From Rhodocyclales bacterium (GTDB taxonomy: Bacteria > Pseudomonadota > Gammaproteobacteria > Burkholderiales > Rhodocyclaceae), in the NCBI GenBank assembly GCA_028292485.1, contig JAQGMG010000017.1, positions 62,001 to 126,000 of the forward strand: a DNA stretch of 64,000 nt, read 5' to 3'. Position 1 is the first letter of the stretch. Every line of letters begins with the position of its first letter. Both the position numbers and the translations under genes were made by a program. The notes under the pieces are model-generated. The model was not told the DNA's origin and searched no databases. It saw only the letters and a program-made list of their open reading frames with translations. This document shows positions 53,619-61,388 of the stretch, one piece after another.

Positions 53619-53699
53619 GATCGACAAAGATGTTTCCAGGTCACCGCATCACCCATGGGTGAAGAAATAGTCGTGGATGGCGGGATGAACCTGCCATGA
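53619..53699 (+). pseudogene. C-terminal fragment of a second SDR gene
   Basis: The frame ending at 53699 reads MGEEIVVDGGMNLP before the stop, matching the C-terminus of the SDR at 51149 (VVGEEIVVDGGISLVCLP). The preceding residues (VTASP) are also compatible with SDRs of this type, but no N-terminal part is found in the 80 bp upstream. It sits directly in front of A2, in the place the intact SDR holds before A1, so it appears to be the remnant of a second SDR-A-B module. Confidence 0.75.
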
Positions 53700-53725
53700 G
53701 AAGAAACAATCACGAGGGAAATGCC

Positions 53726-54532
53726 ATGAGTGACAATGAAAATACCAATGCCGTTCGCAGCAAGATGTGGCGAGAAGAGCCGGAGCCCGACAATCCCTTC
53801 GCCACACGCGCGGCGTACATTCGCGGCTACGACGTCTACGGGGAAATGCTCGGAAACGCTCGCTGGGTGGACATGCTGTATATGCTGTTCCACAGCGAAG
53901 CGCCGACGCCAGCTCAAGCCGACACGCTGGAGGCTTTGGCCATCGCACTGGCCAACCCTGGTCCGCGCGATGCCTCTGTCCACGCCGCCATGTGTGGCGG
54001 TGTATGTGGCTCGACGGCAGCATCCAGTTTGATGGCTGCATTGGCGGTCGGCGCGGGTCAGCTCGCCGGTGGTCGCGAGGTATTCCTGGCGATGGAAAAC
54101 TGGCAGGCCTGCGGCACTGATCTGGAAGCCTGGCAGCAACGGCTCATGGACCCGGGAACCACTCCAGGCAGTGTGTGGCCCGCTCCGGAACACCCGCCGG
54201 GCTTTGACCCCCACGGCGTTCGTACCACGACTGTCGTGAAACAAACCCTGGCCTGTCTCGCGCGTTATGCGGCGGGAACGTACCTACCCTGGCTGAACGA
54301 GAATCTCGATGCTTTCGAAGCCACTGCCAAGGCGCCACTCACATTGTCCGGTGTTGCCGCCATCGCACTGGCCGATTTGGGTTTCAGCCCTGAACAAGGC
54401 GAGATGATGCACTTGTTGCTGCGTCTGCCAGGAGCTGCCGCCCACGCGCTGGAACAACACCCGCTCGGATACAAGAAATTCCCGTTCGGCATCGTTGAAC
54501 TGGAAGGCCCTGAATTGAAAGGCCAATCGTGA
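53726..54532 (+). CDS. Citrate-synthase-fold protein, type A (A2)
   Basis: 268 residues from the ATG at 53726 (GAGGGA upstream; a frame start ten codons earlier has no site). Close homologue of A1: MWREEPEPDNPFATRAAYIR, GYDVYGEMLGNARWVDMLY, LANPGPRDASVHAAMCGGVC, QLAGGREVFLAMENW, and HPPGFDPHG. As in A1 the His of HGGANE and the GFGH His are not found. GC content and codon use are closer to the surrounding chromosome than in A1. Its last 16 codons are copied again before B3, as part of a tandem duplication. Confidence 0.8.
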   Translation: MSDNENTNAVRSKMWREEPEPDNPFATRAAYIRGYDVYGEMLGNARWVDMLYMLFHSEAPTPAQADTLEALAIALANPGPRDASVHAAMCGGVCGSTAASSLMAALAVGAGQLAGGREVFLAMENWQACGTDLEAWQQRLMDPGTTPGSVWPAPEHPPGFDPHGVRTTTVVKQTLACLARYAAGTYLPWLNENLDAFEATAKAPLTLSGVAAIALADLGFSPEQGEMMHLLLRLPGAAAHALEQHPLGYKKFPFGIVELEGPELKGQS

Positions 54533-55435
54533 GAGGTGCAGACATGAACGATGCCCACGCACAATCCGGTCCGGATTTGTTGCAACAACATGTCGGCGTT
54601 CTGAAGAGTCGCATGGGCACGTTTTATCCTGGCAGCCACGTGGTGTTTCGCGGTCGTGATCTTCATGTCGACCTGAAGAATATGAGCTGGCCGGAACTTT
54701 ACCTGTTTGGCATCACTGGTCGACGCTTCTCACCTGAACAACTGACATTGATCAATGCAATCTGGGTCTATACCAGCTACCCCGACGCACGCTTATGGAA
54801 CAACCGTGTGGCTGCGCTGGCCGGCAGCTCGCGCAGCACCGCGAACCTGGGTATGGCCGCCGCACTCGCCGTGTCAGAGGCGTCTATTTATGGCGCCGGT
54901 ATCAATCTGCGTGCGGCCACCTTTTTCATCAATACGCTGAAGCAAACGACATCTGAGGAATCTCTTGAAACAGCGGTTCGCGACGAGCTGGATAAGCACC
55001 GCAGTATTGCAGGGTACGGTCGCCCTCTTCTCAATGGCGATGAACGCAATCAACACATACTTGCACTCGCGAAATCCCTGGGATTGGACGATGGTCCGCA
55101 TCTGAAACTTGCCTTTGCCATCGAAACGTTTTTGCTTGCCGGGCGCTGGCGAATGAAAATCAACTATGGTGGAGTCGCAGCCGCTTTATTGGCGGATATC
55201 GGCTTGTCGCCACAGGAACATTATCAGTTCATGTTTCCCGCATTTCTGGCGGGCATGCAACCGTGCTTTATCGAAGCTGCAGAAAAAACCGAAGGCACGC
55301 TTTATCCAATCCCTTGTGCCGATATCCGTTACGAAGGCGTGCCCCATCGTTCGTGGCATTCCAGGCGAGACAAGGATGCGGACGTCTCCGAATTCCCGCC
55401 CGCGCGGGAATAACGAATTCATTCCGGTCGCAGGT
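54486..55435 (+). repeat. First unit of a 950-bp tandem duplication (end of A2, B2, flank)
   Basis: Starts TTCGGCATCGTTGAACTGGA within A2; the second unit starts TTCGGCTTCGTTGAACTGGA at 55436. B2 and B3 start codons are exactly 950 bp apart and the two genes are about 90 percent identical by eye over their first 240 bp. The unit ends with GGTCGCA, which recurs at the DUF58 start (56463-56471). Confidence 0.85.
54544..55413 (+). CDS. Citrate-synthase-fold protein, type B (B2)
   Basis: 289 residues from ATG 54544, chosen by comparison with B3 (both preceded by GAGGTGCAGAC); a GTG at 54529 overlapping the A2 stop is an alternative. Nearly identical to B3 over most of its length: VVFRGRDLHVDLKNMSWPEL, WVYTSYPDARLWNNRVAALA, HRSIAGYGRPLLNGDER, MKINYGGVAAALLADIGLSP. 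Catalytic His/His/Asp are missing in the expected places. The last residues (RDKDADVSEFPPARE) are encoded by a palindrome-like sequence TTCCCGCCCGCGCGGGAATA, so the C-terminus was reshaped after the duplication. Confidence 0.82.
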   Translation: MNDAHAQSGPDLLQQHVGVLKSRMGTFYPGSHVVFRGRDLHVDLKNMSWPELYLFGITGRRFSPEQLTLINAIWVYTSYPDARLWNNRVAALAGSSRSTANLGMAAALAVSEASIYGAGINLRAATFFINTLKQTTSEESLETAVRDELDKHRSIAGYGRPLLNGDERNQHILALAKSLGLDDGPHLKLAFAIETFLLAGRWRMKINYGGVAAALLADIGLSPQEHYQFMFPAFLAGMQPCFIEAAEKTEGTLYPIPCADIRYEGVPHRSWHSRRDKDADVSEFPPARE

Positions 55436-56471
55436 TCGGCTTCGTTGAACTGGAAGGCCCTGAATTGGAATACCCATCGTCGGAGGTGCAGACATGAACG
55501 ATACCCACGAACAATCCGGTCCGGATTTTCTGCAACAACATGTTGGCGTTCTGAAGAGCCGCATGGGCGCGTTTTATCCTGGCAGCCACGTCGTGTTCCG
55601 CGGCCATGATCTTCATGTCGACCTGAAGGATATGAGCTGGCCGGAGCTTTACCTGTTTGGCATCACCGGCCGACGTTTCTCGCCTGAACAACTGACATTG
55701 ATCAATGCAATATGGGTCTACACCAGTTACCCGGATGTGCGCCTATGGAACAACCGTGTCGCTGCGCTGGCCGGCAGCTCGCGCAGCACCGGGAATCTGG
55801 GCGTTGCCGCCGCACTCGCCGTGTCAGAAGCCACGATTTATGGCCGCGGTATCGATCTGCGTGCAATTACCTTTCTCATCAACACGCTTGAAAAAACGAC
55901 AGCTGGAGAGTCTCTTGAAACAGCGGTTCGCGACGAACTGGATGAGCACCGCAGCATTGCCGGATATGGTCGCCCTCTTATCAATGGCGACGAGCGCAAT
56001 CAACACATACTTGCACTCGCGAAATCCCTAGGATTGGACCACGGCCCGCATCTGACCCTCGCCTTCGCTGTCGAAACCTTTTTATTCGCCGGACGCTGGC
56101 GAATGAAGATGAACTATGGCGGAATCGCAGCGGCTTTATGCGCGGATATCGGGTTGTCGCCACAAGAGCATTACCAGGCCATGTTTCCCGCATTTCTGGC
56201 GGGAATGCAACCCTGTTTCATCGAAGCTGCAGAAAAAACCGAAGGCACGCTTTACCCACTCTCTTGTGCAGATATCTGCTACGAAGGCGTAACGTATCGT
56301 TCGTGGCATGGAGCCCACCCGAAGGCACCCAGCGATATGCCAACGGATTCGACGCCTGCCACGCCGATTGATTTGCCATGAGGTTTGCCATGAGTATTTC
56401 GAATGAAAACCAACGATTCAAACGTCGCTGAATCCCCTCCCGCAAGGAAATAGCGAGTCCATTGGTCGCAT
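55436..56471 (+). repeat. Second unit of the tandem duplication (A2 tail copy, B3, flank)
   Basis: Carries a non-coding copy of the A2 tail, B3, and a flank (56428-56471) that matches 55388-55435 (GAAT-CCC-TCCCGC...GAATAxCGA-TTCATT-GGTCGCA pattern). B3 has about 90 bp more at its 3' end than B2. Confidence 0.8.
55494..56381 (+). CDS. Citrate-synthase-fold protein, type B (B3)
   Basis: 295 residues, duplicate of B2. Same motif set (FRGHDLHVDLKDMSWPELYL, SYPDVRLWNNRVAALAG, IAGYGRPLINGDERNQH, MKMNYGGIAAALCADIGLSP) and the same missing catalytic residues, with the longer, probably original C-terminus ending STPATPIDLP after YRSWHGAHPK. Preceded by GGAGG 8 bases before the ATG. It has no matching A gene of its own, only a copied A2 tail, so it may assemble with A2 or A1. 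Last gene before DUF58. Confidence 0.82.
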   Translation: MNDTHEQSGPDFLQQHVGVLKSRMGAFYPGSHVVFRGHDLHVDLKDMSWPELYLFGITGRRFSPEQLTLINAIWVYTSYPDVRLWNNRVAALAGSSRSTGNLGVAAALAVSEATIYGRGIDLRAITFLINTLEKTTAGESLETAVRDELDEHRSIAGYGRPLINGDERNQHILALAKSLGLDHGPHLTLAFAVETFLFAGRWRMKMNYGGIAAALCADIGLSPQEHYQAMFPAFLAGMQPCFIEAAEKTEGTLYPLSCADICYEGVTYRSWHGAHPKAPSDMPTDSTPATPIDLP

Positions 56472-57456
56472 GCAAACGACTCATCAGTCCCTTCGCCAAC
56501 GCCTGCGTCTGCGCTTCCGCCGCTGGATGCAGCGCGTTGCCGGCCCGGAAGCGCAGCCCATCGTGCTGCCGCAGCGGCGCGTTTATGTGTTGCCAACCAG
56601 AGCGGGTCTCGGTGTCGTGCTGGTACTGGTGGTCATGCTGCTGTCGGCGATCAATTACAACCTGTCGCTGGGCTACGCTTTCACCTTCCTGATCGCAGGT
56701 ACCGGCGTGGCGCACATCCTCGCCACCTGGCGCAACCTGGTCGGTCTGTCGCTGAGCTTCCAGGCCGAGGGCGAATGCTTTGCAGGCGATGCCGCTGCTT
56801 TCCGCGTCACGCTGGGCAGTGCCAACAAGCATGCGCGTCATGCCATACAGATACGTGCGGAGGATGCCAGCCTGCTGCTCACGGCCGATACGGCTGACAG
56901 CAATTCGCGCTATGCGCATTTGGAAATTCCCGCTCTGCGCCGTGGCCGCATGCAGCCAGGACGGTTGACCATTGAAACGGTCTTCCCGCTTGGCTGGGTG
57001 CGCGCCTGGAGCTATGTCGAACCGGATGCACCTGTGCTGGTTTATCCGCAACCGGCCGGCGAGTTGCCGGCCCCCCACGCAGGCAGCACGAACACCGGCA
57101 GCGCGCAGCGTGTTCATGCATTTGCCGATGAGGAGTTTGCCGGGTTGCGCGACTATCGCAGTTCCGACTCGCCGAGCCGCATTGCATGGCGCCGTGCTGC
57201 GCGCGACGGCGCACTGCTGGTCAAGCAATTCGACGCGCAGGACAGTGAGGACTGGCTTCTCAGCTGGAATCATCTGCCGGCCGCGCTGGACACTGAAGCG
57301 CGCCTGTCGCAACTCGCGCAATGGCTGCTGCTGGCACGCACGGCCAACGCACGCGTCACGCTCGAAATACCGGGCGCTCGTCTCGGGCCGGATCACAGCG
57401 ATGCGCACTACTACACCTGTCTCGAGCATCTGGCGCTGTTCGGAGACGCGCCATGA
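56470..57456 (+). CDS. DUF58-domain protein (MoxR partner)
   Basis: 328 residues. Two membrane segments near the N-terminus (AGLGVVLVLVVMLLSAINYNL, YAFTFLIAGTGVAHILA given in part), an Ig-like stretch, then the DUF58/VWA-like core beginning GLRDYRSSDSPSRIAWRRAA (Arg-Asp-Tyr... signature). DUF58 proteins work with MoxR ATPases in envelope-related roles. Its start codon coincides with the right end of the B-gene duplication (GGTCGCATG), so its own upstream region has been replaced; no clear ribosome-binding site is seen. Its stop overlaps the transglutaminase start (ATGA). Confidence 0.92.
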   Translation: MQTTHQSLRQRLRLRFRRWMQRVAGPEAQPIVLPQRRVYVLPTRAGLGVVLVLVVMLLSAINYNLSLGYAFTFLIAGTGVAHILATWRNLVGLSLSFQAEGECFAGDAAAFRVTLGSANKHARHAIQIRAEDASLLLTADTADSNSRYAHLEIPALRRGRMQPGRLTIETVFPLGWVRAWSYVEPDAPVLVYPQPAGELPAPHAGSTNTGSAQRVHAFADEEFAGLRDYRSSDSPSRIAWRRAARDGALLVKQFDAQDSEDWLLSWNHLPAALDTEARLSQLAQWLLLARTANARVTLEIPGARLGPDHSDAHYYTCLEHLALFGDAP

Positions 57457-59477
57457 ACGATGGCATGCGCGCAAACCATAATGAAGACATGAAGCAAAGC
57501 CGCGCTGAATCGGCGCGAGCTACTTTGCCACCATCGCCAATATCACGTGCCCTGGCCCTGCAACTGTGCGCACAGGCATGCATCACGCTGTGGCCCTACG
57601 CGATGTTCCAACCCTGGTATCTGAGCGCGTTGTGCGGGCTGCTGATCGCATGGCGCGCTGTGCTGGCCTGGCAGGATCGCGCAGCGCCGCCCGGCTGGCT
57701 GTTGATTCCGCTGGCCTTCGTTGGCCTTGCCACTATCGTTCTGGCATATGGCAACCCGGTAGGTCGATTGCCGGGCCTGGCCCTGCTGAGCCTGCTCCTA
57801 CCACTCAAGCTGCTCGAAACACGCAGCACACGCGATGTGCGCGCTGCGTTACTGCTGAATTTCTTTCTCATCGTCGGCATGTTCCTGCATGAACAATCGG
57901 CGCTTATCGGGGTCGGCGCGGCGCTGGCGACGATAGGCAGCATCGCTGCGGCTGCGCGCCTGCAGCGTGGCGCGCTGGACATGAAAGGTTCAATGAGCCA
58001 GTCGCTGCGCCTGCTTGCGCAAGGCGTGCCGCTGATGCTGGCACTGTTCATACTTTTCCCGCGTGTAGACGGGCCGTTGTGGGGCATGCCGATTGACGCC
58101 TACAGCGGCCAGACCGGCTTGTCCGATCATATGACAATCGGCAGCATCAGCAATCTCGTGCCTTCCGGCGAGATCGCGTTCCGCGCTGCCTTCAACGGCC
58201 CTGTTCCACCGCAGAGGGATCGCTACTGGCGTGGCCCGGTGCTGACACGCTTTGACGGCAGCGACTGGCGGCAGATCACCGCGTTCCCCCGCCCGCAGGA
58301 CTTCTATCAAAGTGCGGGGCGTTCATGGCAGTACACCATGACGATGGAACCGCATAACCAGCGCTGGCTGCTGGCGCTGGACTTCCCCACCGCCAGCGAC
58401 AATGGTCGCTTCACGGCCGATCTGGCCCTCACGACCATCCAGCCCGTACGCAAACGCATACGCTACAACGTGCAATCCAGCCCGGATCTGCTGGTAGGCA
58501 TGGACGAAGAACGGTGGAAGCTGCAGGCCTCGCTTGAATTGCCTTCCCGTTCCAATCCACGCACGCTCGAACAGGGCCGGCAAATCGCTGCCTCGACACC
58601 GGACGATGCAGCACGAGTGAAGGCTGCCATAGCCTTCATGCAGAAGAGCCGCCTGCAATACACGCTGTCACCCGCGCCGTTGGGGCCCAACAGCGTCGAT
58701 GATTTTCTATTCAAGACGCATAGCGGTTTCTGCGAGCATTTTGCTGCCGCCTTCGTCGTTCTCATGCGCGCTGCAGGCGTGCCCGCGCGGGTGGTCACAG
58801 GCTACCAGGGCGGCGAGCTCAATCCGGTCGACGGCACGCTGGTGATCCGCCAGTCCGATGCCCATGCCTGGGCAGAAGTGTGGCTGCCGCAACGCGGCTG
58901 GACACGCGTCGACCCGACGGCAGAGAGCTTCCCCAGCCGCATCGCTGACGGCGTGGCCGGCTCCCTGCCTGCATCGGACGCCCTGCCGCTGGCCATACGC
59001 AACAACATGGCCTGGCTACGCGCCATGCGCTATCGCTGGGAAGCGCTCGGCAACGCCTGGAACCAATGGGTGCTCGGCTACAATGCGCAGCGCCAGATGG
59101 AATTGATGCAGCGCCTCGGCATTTCGAATCCGGACTGGAAATTGCTGGCGTCGCTGATGGCGAGCAGTGCCGGATTGTGGCTGCTGTGGCTCGTCTGGCG
59201 GCATTTCCCGAAGCGCCGCAAGCTCGACGCGCTCGACCGAAACTGGCAACGCTTCTGCCGCAGGATGGCGCGCCTCGGCTTGCCGCGCGAACCCTGGGAG
59301 ACCCCTTCGGACTATGCCGTCAGAATAAGCAGGGCAAAACCGCAGCATAAGGACTCATTCGCCAGCATTGCAGAGTTCTACGCTACCTACAGATTCGGCA
59401 AGGCTTCACCTGCCGCGCAGGACATCGCCCACCAGACCGCACAGCTCAACGAACTCTTCAACCGGCTTCGCTCATGA
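57453..59477 (+). CDS. TgpA-like membrane transglutaminase (DUF3488)
   Basis: 674 residues. About five N-terminal membrane segments (to residue 190), a periplasmic transglutaminase domain, and a C-terminal membrane segment (LLASLMASSAGLWLLWLVW) with a DUF4129-like tail. The catalytic triad is complete: Cys427 in SGFCEHFAAAFVVLMRAAG, His471 in SDAHAWAEVWLPQ and Asp487 in TRVDPTAES. Homologues in Pseudomonas (TgpA) are essential envelope proteins. Joined to DUF58 and mltB by four-base overlaps, so moxR-DUF58-tgpA-mltB was probably one unit before the insertion. Confidence 0.94.
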   Translation: MNDGMRANHNEDMKQSRAESARATLPPSPISRALALQLCAQACITLWPYAMFQPWYLSALCGLLIAWRAVLAWQDRAAPPGWLLIPLAFVGLATIVLAYGNPVGRLPGLALLSLLLPLKLLETRSTRDVRAALLLNFFLIVGMFLHEQSALIGVGAALATIGSIAAAARLQRGALDMKGSMSQSLRLLAQGVPLMLALFILFPRVDGPLWGMPIDAYSGQTGLSDHMTIGSISNLVPSGEIAFRAAFNGPVPPQRDRYWRGPVLTRFDGSDWRQITAFPRPQDFYQSAGRSWQYTMTMEPHNQRWLLALDFPTASDNGRFTADLALTTIQPVRKRIRYNVQSSPDLLVGMDEERWKLQASLELPSRSNPRTLEQGRQIAASTPDDAARVKAAIAFMQKSRLQYTLSPAPLGPNSVDDFLFKTHSGFCEHFAAAFVVLMRAAGVPARVVTGYQGGELNPVDGTLVIRQSDAHAWAEVWLPQRGWTRVDPTAESFPSRIADGVAGSLPASDALPLAIRNNMAWLRAMRYRWEALGNAWNQWVLGYNAQRQMELMQRLGISNPDWKLLASLMASSAGLWLLWLVWRHFPKRRKLDALDRNWQRFCRRMARLGLPREPWETPSDYAVRISRAKPQHKDSFASIAEFYATYRFGKASPAAQDIAHQTAQLNELFNRLRS

Positions 59478-60658
59478 CAACAACCCTTTGCCGCAGTGCC
59501 CTCACCCCCCTTACGAATATCGTCACCCTGCTGCCGGCACTTGCCCTTAGCCTGTTGTGCAACGTCGCAACGGCTCAGACGGGTGCCGCCACCGCGACCG
59601 ATCAATCGGCGCCGGGCGTGGCCATTCTGGTACCTACATCGAATACCAGGGGCGGTTTTCTCGGGCGTATCGAAGTCCGCAATTTCATTGCCGAGATGAA
59701 CTCGCGACTGGGCATTCCAACCAGCGAGCTGGAGCTGGCACTCGGCTCGGTAACAGCCATTCCGCAAGTCATCGACCTCATCAAACCGCCTGCCAATCCG
59801 GGTATCCGCTCGTGGCAACGCTATCGCGGCCGCTTCCTCGACCATGCACGTATCGAGGGTGGGCGCCGCTTTCTTGCCGACAACGCGACGACCTTGAAGG
59901 CGGCGGAAGAACAGTTTGGCGTACCGAAGGAAATCATCGTATCCATCATCGGCGTCGAGACCGTCTATGGTCGCAACACCGGCAACTTCAACACCGTGGC
60001 GGCCCTCGCGACACTGGCCTTCGACTACCCGCCGCGCGCTGATCTGTTCCGCCGCGAGCTCGAGTCGCTGTTCCTGCTCGCGCATGAACGCGACGTCAAT
60101 GCGCTCGACTTCAAAGGCTCCTATGCCGGTGCCATCGGCCTGCCGCAATTCCTGCCGAGCAGCGTGCGCGCCTTCGCCGTCGACTTCGATCACGATGGCG
60201 TCATCGACCTACGCAACAGCCCGGCAGACGCTATCGGCAGCGTCGCCAGCTATCTGGCGCAGAATGGCTGGCGCAAAGGTGGTCGCGTAACCCTGCGCGC
60301 CGACGTGAAGCCGGGTGCCGATGTTTCGACGCTGCTCGCCGCAGGCCTGCTGCCCAGCTTTTCGCCCGCAGCACTGAGCCAGGCGGGTGTGAGCTCCGGA
60401 GCAGGCAATCAGACGGCTGAAGAAACCGCCGCACTCATTGATCTGGTGACCCCCGGTGAGGCAACCGAATACTGGCTCGGCTTGCAGAATTTTTATGTCA
60501 TCACGCGCTACAACCGTTCGAGCTTCTATGCCATGGCGGTGAATGATCTGGCTGAAGCGCTCAAAGGCTTACCCGAGAGCACGGGCACCGGGGGCAACAA
60601 GAAACATGAGCGAACAGTGCGCAAACCGCATGCAAGAGTCGTGCATCCGCGGCCTTAG
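59474..60658 (+). CDS. mltB: Membrane-bound or periplasmic lytic murein transglycosylase B
   Basis: 394 residues. Signal peptide (LLPALALSLLCNVATA) without a lipobox, so probably soluble periplasmic. MltB/SLT family 3 features: FGVPKEIIVSIIGVETVYGR with the catalytic Glu in GVETVYG, FKGSYAGAIGLPQFLPSSVR, and FDHDGVIDLRNSPADAIGSVASYL. It cleaves peptidoglycan to 1,6-anhydromuramyl products. Start overlaps the transglutaminase stop by ATGA, so the envelope operon continues into this gene. The tail is Lys/Arg-rich. Confidence 0.95.
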   Translation: MTTTLCRSALTPLTNIVTLLPALALSLLCNVATAQTGAATATDQSAPGVAILVPTSNTRGGFLGRIEVRNFIAEMNSRLGIPTSELELALGSVTAIPQVIDLIKPPANPGIRSWQRYRGRFLDHARIEGGRRFLADNATTLKAAEEQFGVPKEIIVSIIGVETVYGRNTGNFNTVAALATLAFDYPPRADLFRRELESLFLLAHERDVNALDFKGSYAGAIGLPQFLPSSVRAFAVDFDHDGVIDLRNSPADAIGSVASYLAQNGWRKGGRVTLRADVKPGADVSTLLAAGLLPSFSPAALSQAGVSSGAGNQTAEETAALIDLVTPGEATEYWLGLQNFYVITRYNRSSFYAMAVNDLAEALKGLPESTGTGGNKKHERTVRKPHARVVHPRP

Positions 60659-60744
60659 CTGAAACGCATGGCGAGGTAGACTTGAATGCCCACTTCAATC
60701 TGGCGCAACATTCATGGCAACGACCCATTGCGGATGGATCACAC

Positions 60745-61257
60745 ATGACAAACGCAAAGACGTTCTGGCTGACCGGGTTGAGCGGTGCGGGTAAATCGAC
60801 AATTGCCGTAGCACTCAAGGAGCGCTTCGACACTACCGGCCGCCTGTGTGCCGTGCTGGATGGCGATGCTGTGCGAACCGGCCTGTGCGCCGACCTCGGC
60901 TTCTCACCGGAGGCGCGCTCGGAAAACATTCGCCGCGTAGCGCATGTATGCAAGCTGTTCAACGATAACGGCCTGACCGTCATCGTGGCCATGATTTCGC
61001 CCTACGCAGATGACCGCCGCAACGCCCAGGCCGTCATCGGCGAGCAACGCTTTATCGAAGTACATGTCGCAACCACGCTGGAAATCTGCGAGCGTCGTGA
61101 CCCGAAAGGCCTCTACTCGAAGGCCCGAGCAGGACTGATCCCGCAGTTCACCGGCATCACGGCACCTTACGAGGCCCCGGCAATGCCTGCAAGCCTGCTT
61201 GATACGGCAAGCTTGTCGGTCACCGAATGCGTCGCAGCGCTTTATTCGCTGGCCTGA
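60745..61257 (+). CDS. cysC: Adenylylsulfate kinase (APS kinase)
   Basis: 170 residues from ATG 60745 (GGATGG upstream); a TTG 21 codons earlier gives a longer form. Phosphorylates APS to PAPS in sulfate activation. Walker A GLSGAGKST at residues 11-19, DGDAVRTGLCADLGFS, RRVAHVCKLFNDNGLTVIVA and the lid KGLYSKARAGLI match CysC. It is a stand-alone gene without cysD/N next to it, as seen where PAPS supplies sulfotransferases for carbohydrate decoration; the glycosyltransferase-like gene that follows is compatible with that. Confidence 0.94.
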   Translation: MTNAKTFWLTGLSGAGKSTIAVALKERFDTTGRLCAVLDGDAVRTGLCADLGFSPEARSENIRRVAHVCKLFNDNGLTVIVAMISPYADDRRNAQAVIGEQRFIEVHVATTLEICERRDPKGLYSKARAGLIPQFTGITAPYEAPAMPASLLDTASLSVTECVAALYSLA

Positions 61258-61388
61258 AATAGCGCGCAATTCGTCGACTTATCGGCCCTTCGCCCATGAA
61301 GCGCTGAGATAGCTTAAGGTTCAGACTGCGCGGCCGCCAGCTGGCCGGGGAACAGCCCCGCTGCAGTCCATTACCCATGGTCCACCTC

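Noticed and set aside
56218-57474. 418-codon minus-strand frame across B3 and DUF58
   Set aside because: Covers two recognisable plus-strand genes and has no family motif.
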